DNA of 53,598 bases from an uncultured Lachnospiraceae bacterium (GTDB taxonomy: Bacteria > Bacillota > Clostridia > Lachnospirales > Lachnospiraceae), in assembly GCA_934309145.1 (NCBI GenBank), contig CAKRCW010000012.1, forward strand, positions 1 through 53,598. Direction: 5' to 3'. The position numbers and the translations under genes were made by a program. Under the pieces are notes generated by a model that was given only the letters and a program-made list of their open reading frames with translations, searched no databases and was not told the origin of the DNA. Below, piece after piece: positions 25,799 through 35,386 of the stretch (its first letter is position 1; the number at the start of each line of letters is the position of its first letter).

Positions 25799-27253
25799 TT
25801 ATACATTGATTTCAGCCTTTACTCCCAAAATATCCTTGTTAGCTTCAAGAATAGGAGCAACTATCTCATCAAGGAATTCCTCAGTCTGCTCTGGAGCACG
25901 ACCTACGAAATTCTTAGGCTCAAGCAATGCCTCAATCTCATCCCTTGACATACCAAATGAAGCATCAGCAGCGATAAGGTCAACAAGGTTGTTCTCCTTA
26001 CCATACTTCTTAACCTGCTCTCCTGCCTGCATAGAGTAAGTACGAATCTTCTCATGGAGCTCCTGACGGTTTCCTCCACGCTTTACAGCGTCCATCATTA
26101 TATTCTCCGTTGCCATGAATGGAATCTCCTTCATGAATCTCTGATATATAACCTTGTCATATACAACAAGGCCGTCTACTACATTGAGATACAAATCAAG
26201 TATTCCATCTATTGCAAGGAATGCCTCAGGAACAGAAATTCTCTTGTTAGCTGAATCATCAAGTGTTCTCTCAAACCACTGTGTTGCTGCTGTTATTGCA
26301 GGATTTAAAGAATCTACCATGACGTAATTCGCAAGAGAAGCTATTCTCTCACTTCTCATTGGATTACGCTTGTATGCCATAGCTGATGAACCTATCTGAT
26401 TCTTCTCAAAAGGCTCCTCTATCTCTTTTAAATGCTGTAATAATCTTATATCATTAGAGAACTTGTGTGCACTCATCGCTATACCTGAAAGGACATTTAA
26501 TACTCTTGCATCAACCTTTCTTGAGTATGTCTGTCCGGAAACAGGGTAACATGCAGAAAATCCCATCTTCTCTGCTATCTTTCCATCAATCTTTCTTACA
26601 GTATCATGGTCGCCATTAAACAGCTCAAGGAAGCTTGCCTGGGTACCGGTTGTTCCCTTTGAACCGAGAAGCTTCTGCTGGCTAATCATGTACTCTATAT
26701 CTGATAAATCAAGCAATAACTCCTGCATCCAGAGTGTTGCACGCTTACCAACTGTAGTTGGCTGTGCCGGCTGGAAATGTGTAAATGCAAGAGTTGGCAA
26801 ATCCTTATACTGTCTTGCAAACTTAGAAAGCTCATCAATAACATTAATAAGCTTTTTGCGGACAAGCTTAAGTGCCTCTGTCATAACGATTACGTCTGTA
26901 TTATCACCAACATAGCAGCTTGTAGCGCCGAGATGTATTATTCCCGCTGCCTTAGGACACTGTTTACCATAAGCATATACATGACTCATAACATCATGTC
27001 TTACAAGCTTCTCACGTTCCTTTGCCACATCATAATTGATATCATCAACATGGCTCTTAAGCTCTTCAATCTGCTCATCAGTAATTCTAGGCTCACCATT
27101 CACATCTTTAAGACCAAGCTCTTTTTCTGTCTCAGCTAATGCTATCCACAATCTTCTCCATGTCTTGAATTTCATATCAGGAGAAAAAATATACTGCATC
27201 TCCTTGCTTGCATATCTCTCTGATAATGGGCTTACATACTTATCGTTACTCAT
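25799..27253 (-). CDS. purB: Adenylosuccinate lyase
   Basis: Cleaves SAICAR and adenylosuccinate with release of fumarate. At 484 aa it is of the longer type. The fumarase/aspartase-family signature is GSSAMAYKRNPMRSERI with the catalytic Ser loop; GATSCYVGDNTD and THFQPAQPTTVGKR are also present. It follows purF by 75 nt and leads the MurE-like gene by 43 nt. Confidence 0.97.
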   Translation of the reverse strand: MSNDKYVSPLSERYASKEMQYIFSPDMKFKTWRRLWIALAETEKELGLKDVNGEPRITDEQIEELKSHVDDINYDVAKEREKLVRHDVMSHVYAYGKQCPKAAGIIHLGATSCYVGDNTDVIVMTEALKLVRKKLINVIDELSKFARQYKDLPTLAFTHFQPAQPTTVGKRATLWMQELLLDLSDIEYMISQQKLLGSKGTTGTQASFLELFNGDHDTVRKIDGKIAEKMGFSACYPVSGQTYSRKVDARVLNVLSGIAMSAHKFSNDIRLLQHLKEIEEPFEKNQIGSSAMAYKRNPMRSERIASLANYVMVDSLNPAITAATQWFERTLDDSANKRISVPEAFLAIDGILDLYLNVVDGLVVYDKVIYQRFMKEIPFMATENIMMDAVKRGGNRQELHEKIRTYSMQAGEQVKKYGKENNLVDLIAADASFGMSRDEIEALLEPKNFVGRAPEQTEEFLDEIVAPILEANKDILGVKAEINV

Positions 27254-27328
27254 CTTGTTCTCCTTTTTTATATTTATATGTTATAGCATGCAGCCTTCCG
27301 GCTACATGTATTTATCCATATTATATTT

Positions 27329-28765
27329 CTATTTATCATACTCTCCACGAATATCTTCTTTTGGAGGTTCAATAGGCCATTTTCCAGTAAAACATCCATG
27401 ACAGAACTGCTTTCCCCCGGTAAGCTCTGAAAGTCTTGATATATCCAGGTAAGCCAGTGAATCCGCTCCTATGATATCCCTTATCTCCTCTATAGACCGG
27501 TTATAAGCAATAAGCTGGTCGCTGTCCGGAACATCTGTTCCAAAATAACAAGGATATAAAAATGGAGGTGAGGAAATTCTTACATGAACCTCAGTTGCTC
27601 CTGCTTCCTTAAGCATACCTACTATTCTGTCACTAGTTGTACCACGAACAATAGAATCATCTATCATAATAACGCGTTTTCCGCGTACTGCATCAGCAAG
27701 TACATTAAGCTTGACGCGGACACTAGATTCTCTCTGGCTCTGCTTTGGCTTGATAAATGTACGTCCTACATAACCATTTTTAACAAATGCAGTTCCATAA
27801 GGTATACCGGATTCAAGCGAATATCCAAGTGCAGCAGCATTGCCTGATTCAGGTACGCCCACAACCATATCAGCATCAACAGGACTGTCCTTAGCCAGAC
27901 ATCTTCCGGCAATAATCCTTGACCTATATACACTCATGCCATCTAACACGCTGTCAGGTCTTGCGAAGTAAATGTACTCAAAAATACATCTTCCATGCTC
28001 CTTTTGGCATAAGTCTTTATGTGACACCATTCCGTCAGGTGTTATAACCACGATTTCACCTGGCTCTACATCACGCACAAAGGTTGCACCTATAGTATCT
28101 AAGGCACAGCTCTCTGATGCAAGAATATACGCATTATCGCGCTTTCCTATACATAGTGGTCTGAATCCATATGGATCTCTTGCTCCTATAAGCTTTCTCG
28201 GACTCATGACAATAAGAGAGTAAGAACCCTTTATCTTCATAAGTGCCTTCTTCACAGCCTCCTCTACTGTACCAGAGGTAACTCTCTGTCTCGCTATATG
28301 ATATGCTATAACCTCAGAATCAATAGTAGTCTGAAATATAGCTCCATCATGTGCAAGCTCTCTCCTAAGCTCTGGAGCATTGACGATATTACCATTGTGG
28401 GCAAGTCCAAGTGTACCTTTAATGTAGTTAAGTACAAGTGGTTGAGCATTCTCCCTTGTGCTCGCACCTGCTGTAGAATATCTTACATGTCCTACACCGA
28501 TATTTCCCTTAAGCTTGTCCAAATCCTCCTGGGTAAAAACCTCATTAACCAAGCCCATACCCTTAGATGAAAGAACCTTTCCCTTAGGTCCCTCCGTATC
28601 AGACACAGCTATACCACAGCTCTCCTGCCCCCTGTGCTGTAAAGCAAATAAGCCATAGTAAATCGTCCTTGCTACGTCATTTCCATCAAAATCATACATT
28701 CCAAATACACCACACTCTTCGTGAAGTGCATCATCCTCCTGATAATGTTCCATTACGTTGCTCAT
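27329..28765 (-). CDS. purF: Amidophosphoribosyltransferase
   Basis: First committed step of purine synthesis: PRPP and glutamine to phosphoribosylamine. At 478 aa it has a 17-residue propeptide before the Ntn nucleophile C18 (HEECGVFGMYD). The PRPP loop is VIMIDDSIVRGTTS. Cysteines in HGRCIFEY, FLYPCYFG and the end motif FCHGCFTG match the ligand places of the B. subtilis 4Fe-4S form, so an oxygen-labile enzyme is likely. It is first in the cluster with purB. Confidence 0.97.
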   Translation of the reverse strand: MSNVMEHYQEDDALHEECGVFGMYDFDGNDVARTIYYGLFALQHRGQESCGIAVSDTEGPKGKVLSSKGMGLVNEVFTQEDLDKLKGNIGVGHVRYSTAGASTRENAQPLVLNYIKGTLGLAHNGNIVNAPELRRELAHDGAIFQTTIDSEVIAYHIARQRVTSGTVEEAVKKALMKIKGSYSLIVMSPRKLIGARDPYGFRPLCIGKRDNAYILASESCALDTIGATFVRDVEPGEIVVITPDGMVSHKDLCQKEHGRCIFEYIYFARPDSVLDGMSVYRSRIIAGRCLAKDSPVDADMVVGVPESGNAAALGYSLESGIPYGTAFVKNGYVGRTFIKPKQSQRESSVRVKLNVLADAVRGKRVIMIDDSIVRGTTSDRIVGMLKEAGATEVHVRISSPPFLYPCYFGTDVPDSDQLIAYNRSIEEIRDIIGADSLAYLDISRLSELTGGKQFCHGCFTGKWPIEPPKEDIRGEYDK

Positions 28766-28836
28766 ATGTAGTTTTACCTTTCATTAAAAAATCAGCATAT
28801 ATGTTATGGCTCATAAAGCCAAAATGTAACAAATAG

Positions 28837-28865
28837 ATTATGCCCCACTTCACTAAAACTGTCAA
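28837..28865 (-). promoter_or_regulatory. purF promoter
   Basis: TTGACA (28860-28865), 17-nt spacer, CATAAT (28837-28842) on the minus strand. The leader of about 65 nt has one short hairpin (GGCTTTATGAGCC) and no recognisable purine riboswitch. Confidence 0.75.
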
Positions 28866-28949
28866 TGGTTTATTATTTATAGGGATTTTTATATAGCATT
28901 ATATATTTATTTTTGATATAATATAGAAAAATGTTCTGGAGGGTTACAA

Positions 28950-29294
28950 ATGCAGGAAAAAAGGAAATATGAGAGACTTCCTATCAAGCTTAAATTAGAG
29001 GTTTCTAATCTCTTTAAGCAGGATGGTATCAAAATCGACTCTATCGATACTGAGATAGAAGTGTTCGATATATCAAAAGCTGGTATAGGCTTTATGTCTG
29101 AGACTAAGCTTCCAACTGATTATTATTTCAATGCGACACTTGAGTTTGAGAATTCTGATGAGATAATTTTATCAGTTGTTAAAATCTTATACGTTACTCC
29201 GATAGAGCCTAATGGTTATCGTTACGGATGTGAGTTTGTAGGACTCCCTTCCATGTATGACCATATTTTTGAGGAGTATGCGCAATCATTATAA
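28950..29294 (+). CDS. PilZ-domain protein, probable c-di-GMP receptor
   Basis: A 114-aa single-domain protein. The c-di-GMP motifs are both complete: RxxxR at 5-9 (RKYER) and D-x-S-x-x-G at 40-45 (DISKAG). It should bind cyclic di-GMP at the barrel mouth and change a partner; the partner is unknown. GGAGG precedes the ATG and a TATAAT box lies about 30 nt upstream. It is monocistronic and convergent with rfbD. Link to the chemoreceptor or the envelope sugar genes is only a guess. Confidence 0.88.
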   Translation: MQEKRKYERLPIKLKLEVSNLFKQDGIKIDSIDTEIEVFDISKAGIGFMSETKLPTDYYFNATLEFENSDEIILSVVKILYVTPIEPNGYRYGCEFVGLPSMYDHIFEEYAQSL

Positions 29295-29310
29295 TATTGA
29301 TATAACTTAA

Positions 29311-29361
29311 TACATGAAATAAAAACAGGGAGCATATGCTCCCTTATTTTTATTTCATGTA
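29311..29361. terminator. Bidirectional terminator with a 51-nt palindrome
   Basis: The core GGGAGCATATGCTCCC (29328-29343) is flanked by 15-nt arms (29311-29325 and 29347-29361) that are exactly complementary, giving T-runs on both strands. The right arm contains the last codons and stop of rfbD. It serves both the PilZ gene and rfbD. Confidence 0.88.
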
Positions 29362-30183
29362 TTCCTTAAGTGCGTCTTCCCAATCAGCAAACTTAAAATC
29401 AGTCGTGAGTCTTAACATATAATTGTCAAGAACTGAATATGCCGGTCTTTTTGCCGGTGTAGGATATTCATCCGTGGTAATGTGATTTACCTTTACATCC
29501 ATTTTTGCAAGTTCAAATATCTTTTCTGCAAAATCAGCCCATGAGCAATAGCCTTCACATGTTCCGTGGAATACACCATAATTCTCTGTAGGTTCCAAAA
29601 CATGTATCATCTTTGCCAGCTCTTTGGCACTTGTAGGAGAACCTATCTGGTCACACACTACACTGACCTCTCCCTTTTCCTTACCAAGAGTAAGCATAGT
29701 CTTAACAAAATTCTTGCCATCTCCATATAGCCAGGCTGTACGTACTATAAAGAATCTGTCAGCAAACTGCTTTACAAATTCCTCACCTGCAAGCTTTGTC
29801 TTTCCATATGCACCAAGAGGAGCTACTGGTGAAAATTCATTATAAGGTTTTTTTGCAGTACCATCAAACACATAATCTGTAGACACATGTATCATCTTTG
29901 CCCCAGCCTTTGTTGCAGCTATGCTAAGATTTCTTGGACCTATGGCATTTATTTTATATGCCAGATCCCATTGAGATTCACATGCATTTACGTTAGTATG
30001 TGCAGCACAATTTATAATAACATCTGGTTTCTTCTCCATCACAAATGCTACAACCTTATCTACGTCTGTTATATCAAGCTCAGCAACATCTGTATTTATA
30101 AGACAGACATCATCATTCTTATATTCCTCATTAATAGCACGTCCAAGCTGTCCATTACAGCCTGTTACCAATATCTTCTTCAT
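29350..30183 (-). CDS. rfbD: dTDP-4-dehydrorhamnose reductase
   Basis: Last step of dTDP-L-rhamnose synthesis. A 277-aa extended SDR: nucleotide motif TGCNGQLGRAI, then CAAHTNVNACE, STDYVFDG, catalytic YGKTKLAGE and RTAWLYGDG. The substrate loop and the late TTDEYPTPAKRPAYSVLDN follow the RfbD family. No rfbA, B or C lies in the window, so these are elsewhere. It starts 3 nt after the sugar transferase stop. Confidence 0.92.
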   Translation of the reverse strand: MKKILVTGCNGQLGRAINEEYKNDDVCLINTDVAELDITDVDKVVAFVMEKKPDVIINCAAHTNVNACESQWDLAYKINAIGPRNLSIAATKAGAKMIHVSTDYVFDGTAKKPYNEFSPVAPLGAYGKTKLAGEEFVKQFADRFFIVRTAWLYGDGKNFVKTMLTLGKEKGEVSVVCDQIGSPTSAKELAKMIHVLEPTENYGVFHGTCEGYCSWADFAEKIFELAKMDVKVNHITTDEYPTPAKRPAYSVLDNYMLRLTTDFKFADWEDALKEYMK

Positions 30184-30186
30184 TGC

Positions 30187-31587
30187 CTATACCTCCATAT
30201 TGTCATCATCATATTCATCCTGACATTCCTCAAACTCCATGATAATAGAATTCTCATGGAATGCTTCTGTACTGTCTCTCTTAAGAAGCACAATAGCTGT
30301 CTGGAACAAAAGCTTTATGTCAAGCCAAAAGCTGTATTCTTCTATATACATCAAATCCAAAATAAGCTTGTCCTTAGGTGATGTATTATATTTTCCTGCA
30401 ATTTGTGCATAACCTGTTATACCAGCCTTTACTCTCAGGCGGTATTCAAACTCCGGGAGTTCTGAAGTGTAATTAAATATATTAGCAAGCATCTCAGGAC
30501 GAGGTCCTACAACGCTCATATCACCCTTAAGAACATTAACAAACTGAGGGAGCTCATCTATACGGAACTTTCTTAAGTATCTTCCAACCTTTGTTACACG
30601 GACATCATCCTCAATTACAGAGTAATTCTCTACATCTTCCCTCATGGTGCGGAATTTGTATACCGAGAATATCTTACCATCCCTTGTCGCTCTGTTCTGC
30701 TTAAAAATAATCTTACCGCCATCATCTATCTTTATAAGGATTGCCGTAATAAGCATAATAGGCGATGTTATTATTAAAGCAACAACAGATATAACTAAAT
30801 CCATTATTCTCTTTATCACACGCTGTTCTAATGTAAGTCCCTTTGAATAATTTCCATATAATGATATATCATCTAATATCACATGTCTTGAACTCTGCTC
30901 TATTACATCATGCATATCAGGATTAAAATATACATTCTTCATATTTTGGTAGCAAAGCTCTATTATACCGGTCCTCTCCTTAATAGGCACATCATATATG
31001 AAAATGGTCTCATACTCTAAGATGTAATCTCTAAGTCTGCTGCATCTGTAATCCACTGCCTTATCAACATTATATTGAAGCTTATATTTTTTGACACTTC
31101 TCGCTATCTCATTTAAACTTCTCTGAGATGATGTAATTATAAGACACTTCTCAGGATCATATATTCTAAAGTACAGTGCATTACCGCCATATACAAATAT
31201 AAGAATAACTATGAGCTGCAATATAATTATCGGAATAAGGAGTCCCGGCTGCTCTAACTCAAATTTCTTATTATTATTCTGGTTGGTGTTCATTACCGAC
31301 AATGCAAGCATCGATATAATATCCGTAAATACTATCATCAGTATCAGCGAATGTACAATCGGCTTACTCTTTCTTTTACCTATATCATATCTTCCATATA
31401 TATTAGAGAACATGTATGACATGATAAGATAGGCTGCAATAGTTACAAGCGTAGTTCTTGAAGCTCTGAGCAACCACCAGTTTTCTGCCGCATATGCACC
31501 ATAAAAAATCCAAAATAATATAACATACATTGTTACCTTTAATAGGAATATAATGGATGTTTCAAATTTCCTAAGCTTTATCTTCAT
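30187..31587 (-). CDS. Polyprenyl-phosphate sugar-1-phosphate transferase
   Basis: A 466-aa membrane protein that should load the first sugar phosphate onto undecaprenyl phosphate for an exopolysaccharide. The N-terminal half has four to five membrane spans (about 10-135) and a CoA-binding-like soluble part. The C-terminal bacterial sugar transferase domain (about 255-455) shows KRIMDLVISVVAL, FKQNRATRDGKIFSVYKFRTM, RVTKVGRYLRKFRIDELPQ and VGPRPEM. Sugar specificity (glucose or galactose) cannot be told. It overlaps glmM by 17 nt. Confidence 0.9.
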   Translation of the reverse strand: MKIKLRKFETSIIFLLKVTMYVILFWIFYGAYAAENWWLLRASRTTLVTIAAYLIMSYMFSNIYGRYDIGKRKSKPIVHSLILMIVFTDIISMLALSVMNTNQNNNKKFELEQPGLLIPIIILQLIVILIFVYGGNALYFRIYDPEKCLIITSSQRSLNEIARSVKKYKLQYNVDKAVDYRCSRLRDYILEYETIFIYDVPIKERTGIIELCYQNMKNVYFNPDMHDVIEQSSRHVILDDISLYGNYSKGLTLEQRVIKRIMDLVISVVALIITSPIMLITAILIKIDDGGKIIFKQNRATRDGKIFSVYKFRTMREDVENYSVIEDDVRVTKVGRYLRKFRIDELPQFVNVLKGDMSVVGPRPEMLANIFNYTSELPEFEYRLRVKAGITGYAQIAGKYNTSPKDKLILDLMYIEEYSFWLDIKLLFQTAIVLLKRDSTEAFHENSIIMEFEECQDEYDDDNMEV

Positions 31588-32932
31588 ATCCTTTTTCTCT
31601 TATAACCTTGACAACCTCGTCAACATACTTCTTACATAAATCATCAGTTTTTGCTTCTACCATAACACGGATAAGAGGTTCTGTGCCACTCTCTCTAAGC
31701 AAAATTCTTCCATCATCTCCAAGTGCCTCTTCCACCTTCCTGGTCGCCGCAAGTACATCTGCATCACCCATAACCTCTGGCTTGCTGCTTACCCTTACAT
31801 TGACAAGAAGCTGAGGATAAATGTTAAGTCCCCTTGTGAGCTCTGACATAGTTGTCTTTTCTTCAATCATTACTTCCATAAGCTTTAATGATGTAAGTAC
31901 GCCATCACCAGTTCTTGCATTTTTAGCAAATATAATATGACCGCTCTGCTCTCCTCCGAGAATATGTCCCTTATCCATCATACATTCATATACATACTTA
32001 TCGCCGACAGCAGTTTTCTCATACTTAATGCCGCACGCATCAAACGCCTTATACAGACCGAGGTTAGACATAACTGTAGTTACAACAGTGCTGTTAGTAA
32101 GTCTGCCTCTCTCATTCAGATACTTGCCACATATGTAAAGTATCATATCACCATCAATGAGATTACCTTTCTCATCAACAGCAAGACATCGGTCCGCATC
32201 TCCATCATAAGCAAATCCAGCATCAAGTCCATTATCTACAACGAACTTCTGTAAGCCCTCTATATGAGTAGAACCACAGTTAGTATTAATGTTAGTTCCA
32301 TCAGGTGTATTATTAATAACATATGTCTTTGCACCAAGAGCATCAAATACAGCCTTAGCTACAGTAGATGAAGCTCCATTTGCACAATCAAGTCCAATCT
32401 TAAGATTCTTAAATGACCTTGTAGGAAGCGTCATAAGATATCCTATGTATCTGTTTCTTCCCATAGAATAATCTGTAGTTCTTCCTATATTCTCTCTTGT
32501 AGCATAAGGAATCTCTTCTATATCACCATCTATATATCTCTCTATCTCATCCTCCACTGAGGCATCCATCTTAGAACCCTGACTGTTAATAATCTTTATT
32601 CCATTGTCATAGAACGGATTATGACTTGCAGAAATCATTATTCCACAATCAAACTCGTCAGCTCTTACAATATACGAAACGCTTGGAGTAGGTGTAACAT
32701 GCATAAGATATACGTCTGCTCCGCTTGCAGTCAAACCTGCCACAAGCGAATATTCAAACATATAGCTTGAACGTCTTGTGTCCTTACCTATAACTATTCT
32801 TGCTCTATCTCCATCAGCCTTGTTCTTTCCAAAATAATATCCAAGGTATCTTCCAACCTTATAAGCATGTTCTACAGTCAAATCTACATTAGCTTCCCCC
32901 CGAAAGCCGTCTGTACCAAAATATTTTCCCAT
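31571..32932 (-). CDS. glmM: Phosphoglucosamine mutase
   Basis: Interconverts glucosamine 6- and 1-phosphate for UDP-GlcNAc. A 453-aa protein with the N-terminal GKYFGTDGFRG, the phosphoserine loop ISASHNPFYDNG (S103), the Mg loop DGDADR and the C-terminal phosphate loop RESGTEPLIRV. It leads an operon with the sugar transferase and rfbD. The start follows AAAGGGG at a long spacing. Confidence 0.96.
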   Translation of the reverse strand: MGKYFGTDGFRGEANVDLTVEHAYKVGRYLGYYFGKNKADGDRARIVIGKDTRRSSYMFEYSLVAGLTASGADVYLMHVTPTPSVSYIVRADEFDCGIMISASHNPFYDNGIKIINSQGSKMDASVEDEIERYIDGDIEEIPYATRENIGRTTDYSMGRNRYIGYLMTLPTRSFKNLKIGLDCANGASSTVAKAVFDALGAKTYVINNTPDGTNINTNCGSTHIEGLQKFVVDNGLDAGFAYDGDADRCLAVDEKGNLIDGDMILYICGKYLNERGRLTNSTVVTTVMSNLGLYKAFDACGIKYEKTAVGDKYVYECMMDKGHILGGEQSGHIIFAKNARTGDGVLTSLKLMEVMIEEKTTMSELTRGLNIYPQLLVNVRVSSKPEVMGDADVLAATRKVEEALGDDGRILLRESGTEPLIRVMVEAKTDDLCKKYVDEVVKVIREKGYEDKA

Positions 32933-33006
32933 ATTTATATAAATGCCCCTTTCATATACGCAATATTAAGGTGATTATATTACTTTTTTAATGAAATGTA
33001 AAGAAA

Positions 33007-33057
33007 AAGCCCTGCTATTGAATTGTCATATAATAATTATATTCAATAACAGAGCTT
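33007..33057 (-). terminator. Terminator after the diacylglycerol-kinase-family gene
   Basis: A 16-position stem (33007-33022 with 33042-33057, few mismatches) with GCAGGGCTTTTT at its 3' side on the minus strand. Confidence 0.75.
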
Positions 33058-33065
33058 ATATTCAA

Positions 33066-34109
33066 CTAATCCCAGCTGTCAAAGTAATCATCCTCGACAT
33101 CGGCATCATATATTAAATCATATTGATTGTCAGCAGCAGCAATCTCATTTTCATCAACCGTGCTATCTGATTTGTCTCCAGCTTCAAGACCTTCTATCTC
33201 CTCAGTTGTATCTAAGAACATGCCTACTGCCTGCTTGTTGTTCCTGATATTAATTTCTGTCCATTTCCCACCAAATTCACCATCAACTGTCCATGGTATC
33301 GGCTCCTCACTTACTATTCTTACCTTAGATGCCTTACACTCAAAGAACATCTCATTTCCTTCCATATCATTAGTAAGTATTGCAGTGATAACCTGCTGCA
33401 GCTCAACCGCATTCTTAGGCATCTTTATAAACAGGCAGTCAAACTTACCATCATCAAGTACAACGTGCTTTGCTCCTCTTATCTTAAAGCCGGCAACTGA
33501 AAATGAATTAGTTACCATACCATATAAATACTCACCTGTAACCCGCTTGTCATCAAAGTCCGCTTCAAGCTTAAAGCCATGATAATTCATTATGTTCTTA
33601 AGAGCCTCAACAACATAAGCAGAATGTCCCATAACTTTCTTTAAGGATTGATTTGTGTTATATGATATATCCGTAAATATTCCAAATGCTGCTATATATA
33701 TGAAGTACTTGTCCTCTATAGAGCCAACATCTATAAAGGTCTCCTTTCCAGTCACAATCTGTTTGGCAGCATCTAGTGGTTTTCTGGATATCTTAAGACT
33801 TCTTGCAAAGTCATTTGTAGTTCCAACAGGAATGTAGCCAAGAGGAACCTTTTTCTCACCCATCTTCATATATCCGCTTACTGTATTCTCAAGAGTACCA
33901 TCACCTCCTGCACAAACAATAAGGTCATAATCTGCACCATCAGCACATACTTTTCTCTCAGCATCATCAGGTCCGGTAGTAGGATATGTTACAACCTCAT
34001 ATCCTGCATTGGCAAAGGTTACCACTATTTCAAATAAATCATTCTTTATAGCTGTTCTTCCTGCCTTAGGATTAATTATGAACAGAAGTCTTTTTTTCAA
34101 GGTATGCAT
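33066..34109 (-). CDS. Diacylglycerol/lipid kinase family protein
   Basis: A 347-aa protein of the DagK/YegS/BmrU family. The N-terminal catalytic part has INPKAGR, the ATP motif GGDGT at 68-72, GYIPVGTTNDFARSL and the later DGEFGG. The likely reaction is phosphorylation of diacylglycerol or another lipid alcohol. The last about 40 residues are strongly acidic (for example DLIYDADVEDDYFDSWD), an extra tail not typical of the family. Its start lies 38 nt inside the 3' end of queC and has GAGGGG ahead, so the two are coupled. Confidence 0.85.
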   Translation of the reverse strand: MHTLKKRLLFIINPKAGRTAIKNDLFEIVVTFANAGYEVVTYPTTGPDDAERKVCADGADYDLIVCAGGDGTLENTVSGYMKMGEKKVPLGYIPVGTTNDFARSLKISRKPLDAAKQIVTGKETFIDVGSIEDKYFIYIAAFGIFTDISYNTNQSLKKVMGHSAYVVEALKNIMNYHGFKLEADFDDKRVTGEYLYGMVTNSFSVAGFKIRGAKHVVLDDGKFDCLFIKMPKNAVELQQVITAILTNDMEGNEMFFECKASKVRIVSEEPIPWTVDGEFGGKWTEINIRNNKQAVGMFLDTTEEIEGLEAGDKSDSTVDENEIAAADNQYDLIYDADVEDDYFDSWD

Positions 34110-34752
34110 CTAATCCCCTCTTCCTAAGCTTACATGAAGGGCACTCTCCACATCCATCTCCGCGGATGCCATTATAACATGTAAGCGTCTTATTTCTGAC
34201 AAGCTCAAATCCACCAAGCTCATCTGCCATCTTCCATGTTTCCTCTTTATTAATCCACATTAATGGTGTAATTATATCAAATTCATAGTCCATTGCCAAG
34301 TTTAAAGTAACATTTAACGACTTTACGAACACATCTCTGCAATCTGGGTAACCTGAGAAATCACTCTGTGATACACCTGTTATGATATCATGCACATTCT
34401 TCTGTTTTGCATATACAGCCACAAATGTCATAAATAACATATTTCTGCCATCCACACATGTATTAGGAGTTCCAACAGCAGGGGCATCATGGTCAACCTC
34501 CATATCTGTCCTTGTAAGCGAATTAGGTGCAAGCTGATTTAAAAGTGTCATATCAAGTATAGTATGCTCAACCTCAAGCTCCTCACATATCTCCTTTGCA
34601 CAATCAAGCTCAAGCCTATGTCTCTGGTTATAATCAAACGAAACTGCATATACCTTGTCATAATGCTTCTTAGCCCACAAAAGACAGGTTGTGCTGTCCT
34701 GTCCACCACTAAATACTACAACTGCTGCCTCATTTTTCCTATCCTGCTTCAT
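34072..34752 (-). CDS. queC: 7-cyano-7-deazaguanine synthase
   Basis: ATP-dependent conversion of 7-carboxy-7-deazaguanine to preQ0. A 226-aa protein with the PP-loop VVFSGGQDSTTCL and the Zn Cys set CYNGIRGDGCGECPSCKLR at the C-terminus. GVSQSDFSGYPDCR is a family segment. It is the fourth gene of the que operon and overlaps the lipid kinase start. Confidence 0.97.
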   Translation of the reverse strand: MKQDRKNEAAVVVFSGGQDSTTCLLWAKKHYDKVYAVSFDYNQRHRLELDCAKEICEELEVEHTILDMTLLNQLAPNSLTRTDMEVDHDAPAVGTPNTCVDGRNMLFMTFVAVYAKQKNVHDIITGVSQSDFSGYPDCRDVFVKSLNVTLNLAMDYEFDIITPLMWINKEETWKMADELGGFELVRNKTLTCYNGIRGDGCGECPSCKLRKRGLDAYLEKKTSVHN

Positions 34753-34768
34753 CTTTTTTCCTCCTGTT

Positions 34769-35383
34769 TTATCTATTAAGTAACATCATCAGTTTATTCT
34801 GTAGCTGTATATCATCCTGAAATCTTCCGTTAAGTGTTGTTGTAACAGTCTTTGCATCTACATTCTTTATTCCTCTCGCTGTCATACAGCTGTGAGAACC
34901 CTCTATAATTACAGCCACATCATATGAACCTGTAACCTTACTCATTATATAAGAAATATCCGAGCCTATTCTCTCCTGCAGCTGCAATCTCTTTGCAACC
35001 ATATCAGCTATTCTTGCTATCTTGCTAAGTCCAAGAACCCTTCCATTTGGAATGTATGCAACAGAGACCTTCATATCATACATAAGTGCCATGTGATGCT
35101 CACAATAACTGAATATATTTATATCCTTGACAAGCACCATGCTCTCATTTGAAAGAGCATACCCTGAGCTGTGAACTGAATCCTCGCTGCCAGGCTGTTC
35201 AAATGACTTATTAAACATATCTGCTATCTCATCATTAGTATAGTTCATGCCTTCAAAGACTTCCTCGTACATCCTTGCCACACGATCAGGTGTCTCCTTT
35301 AATCCCTCTCTGTCAGGATCATCTCCAAGTGCTACAAGTATTCCTCTTATATGCTCCTTTATTGCCTCTTTGTCTATTGCCAT
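34769..35383 (-). CDS. folE: GTP cyclohydrolase I
   Basis: Makes dihydroneopterin triphosphate from GTP, the entry to both folate and queuosine. A 204-aa protein with CEHHMALMYDMK, LGLSKIARI and SCMTARGIK, which hold the Zn Cys/His ligands and catalytic residues. Its place between queE and queC under a preQ1 riboswitch says that here it feeds queuosine precursor synthesis. Confidence 0.96.
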   Translation of the reverse strand: MAIDKEAIKEHIRGILVALGDDPDREGLKETPDRVARMYEEVFEGMNYTNDEIADMFNKSFEQPGSEDSVHSSGYALSNESMVLVKDINIFSYCEHHMALMYDMKVSVAYIPNGRVLGLSKIARIADMVAKRLQLQERIGSDISYIMSKVTGSYDVAVIIEGSHSCMTARGIKNVDAKTVTTTLNGRFQDDIQLQNKLMMLLNR

Positions 35384-35386
35384 TTC

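Noticed and set aside
28766..28949. Purine riboswitch ahead of purF
   Set aside because: The leader is only about 65 nt and lacks the purine aptamer core; only a short hairpin is present.
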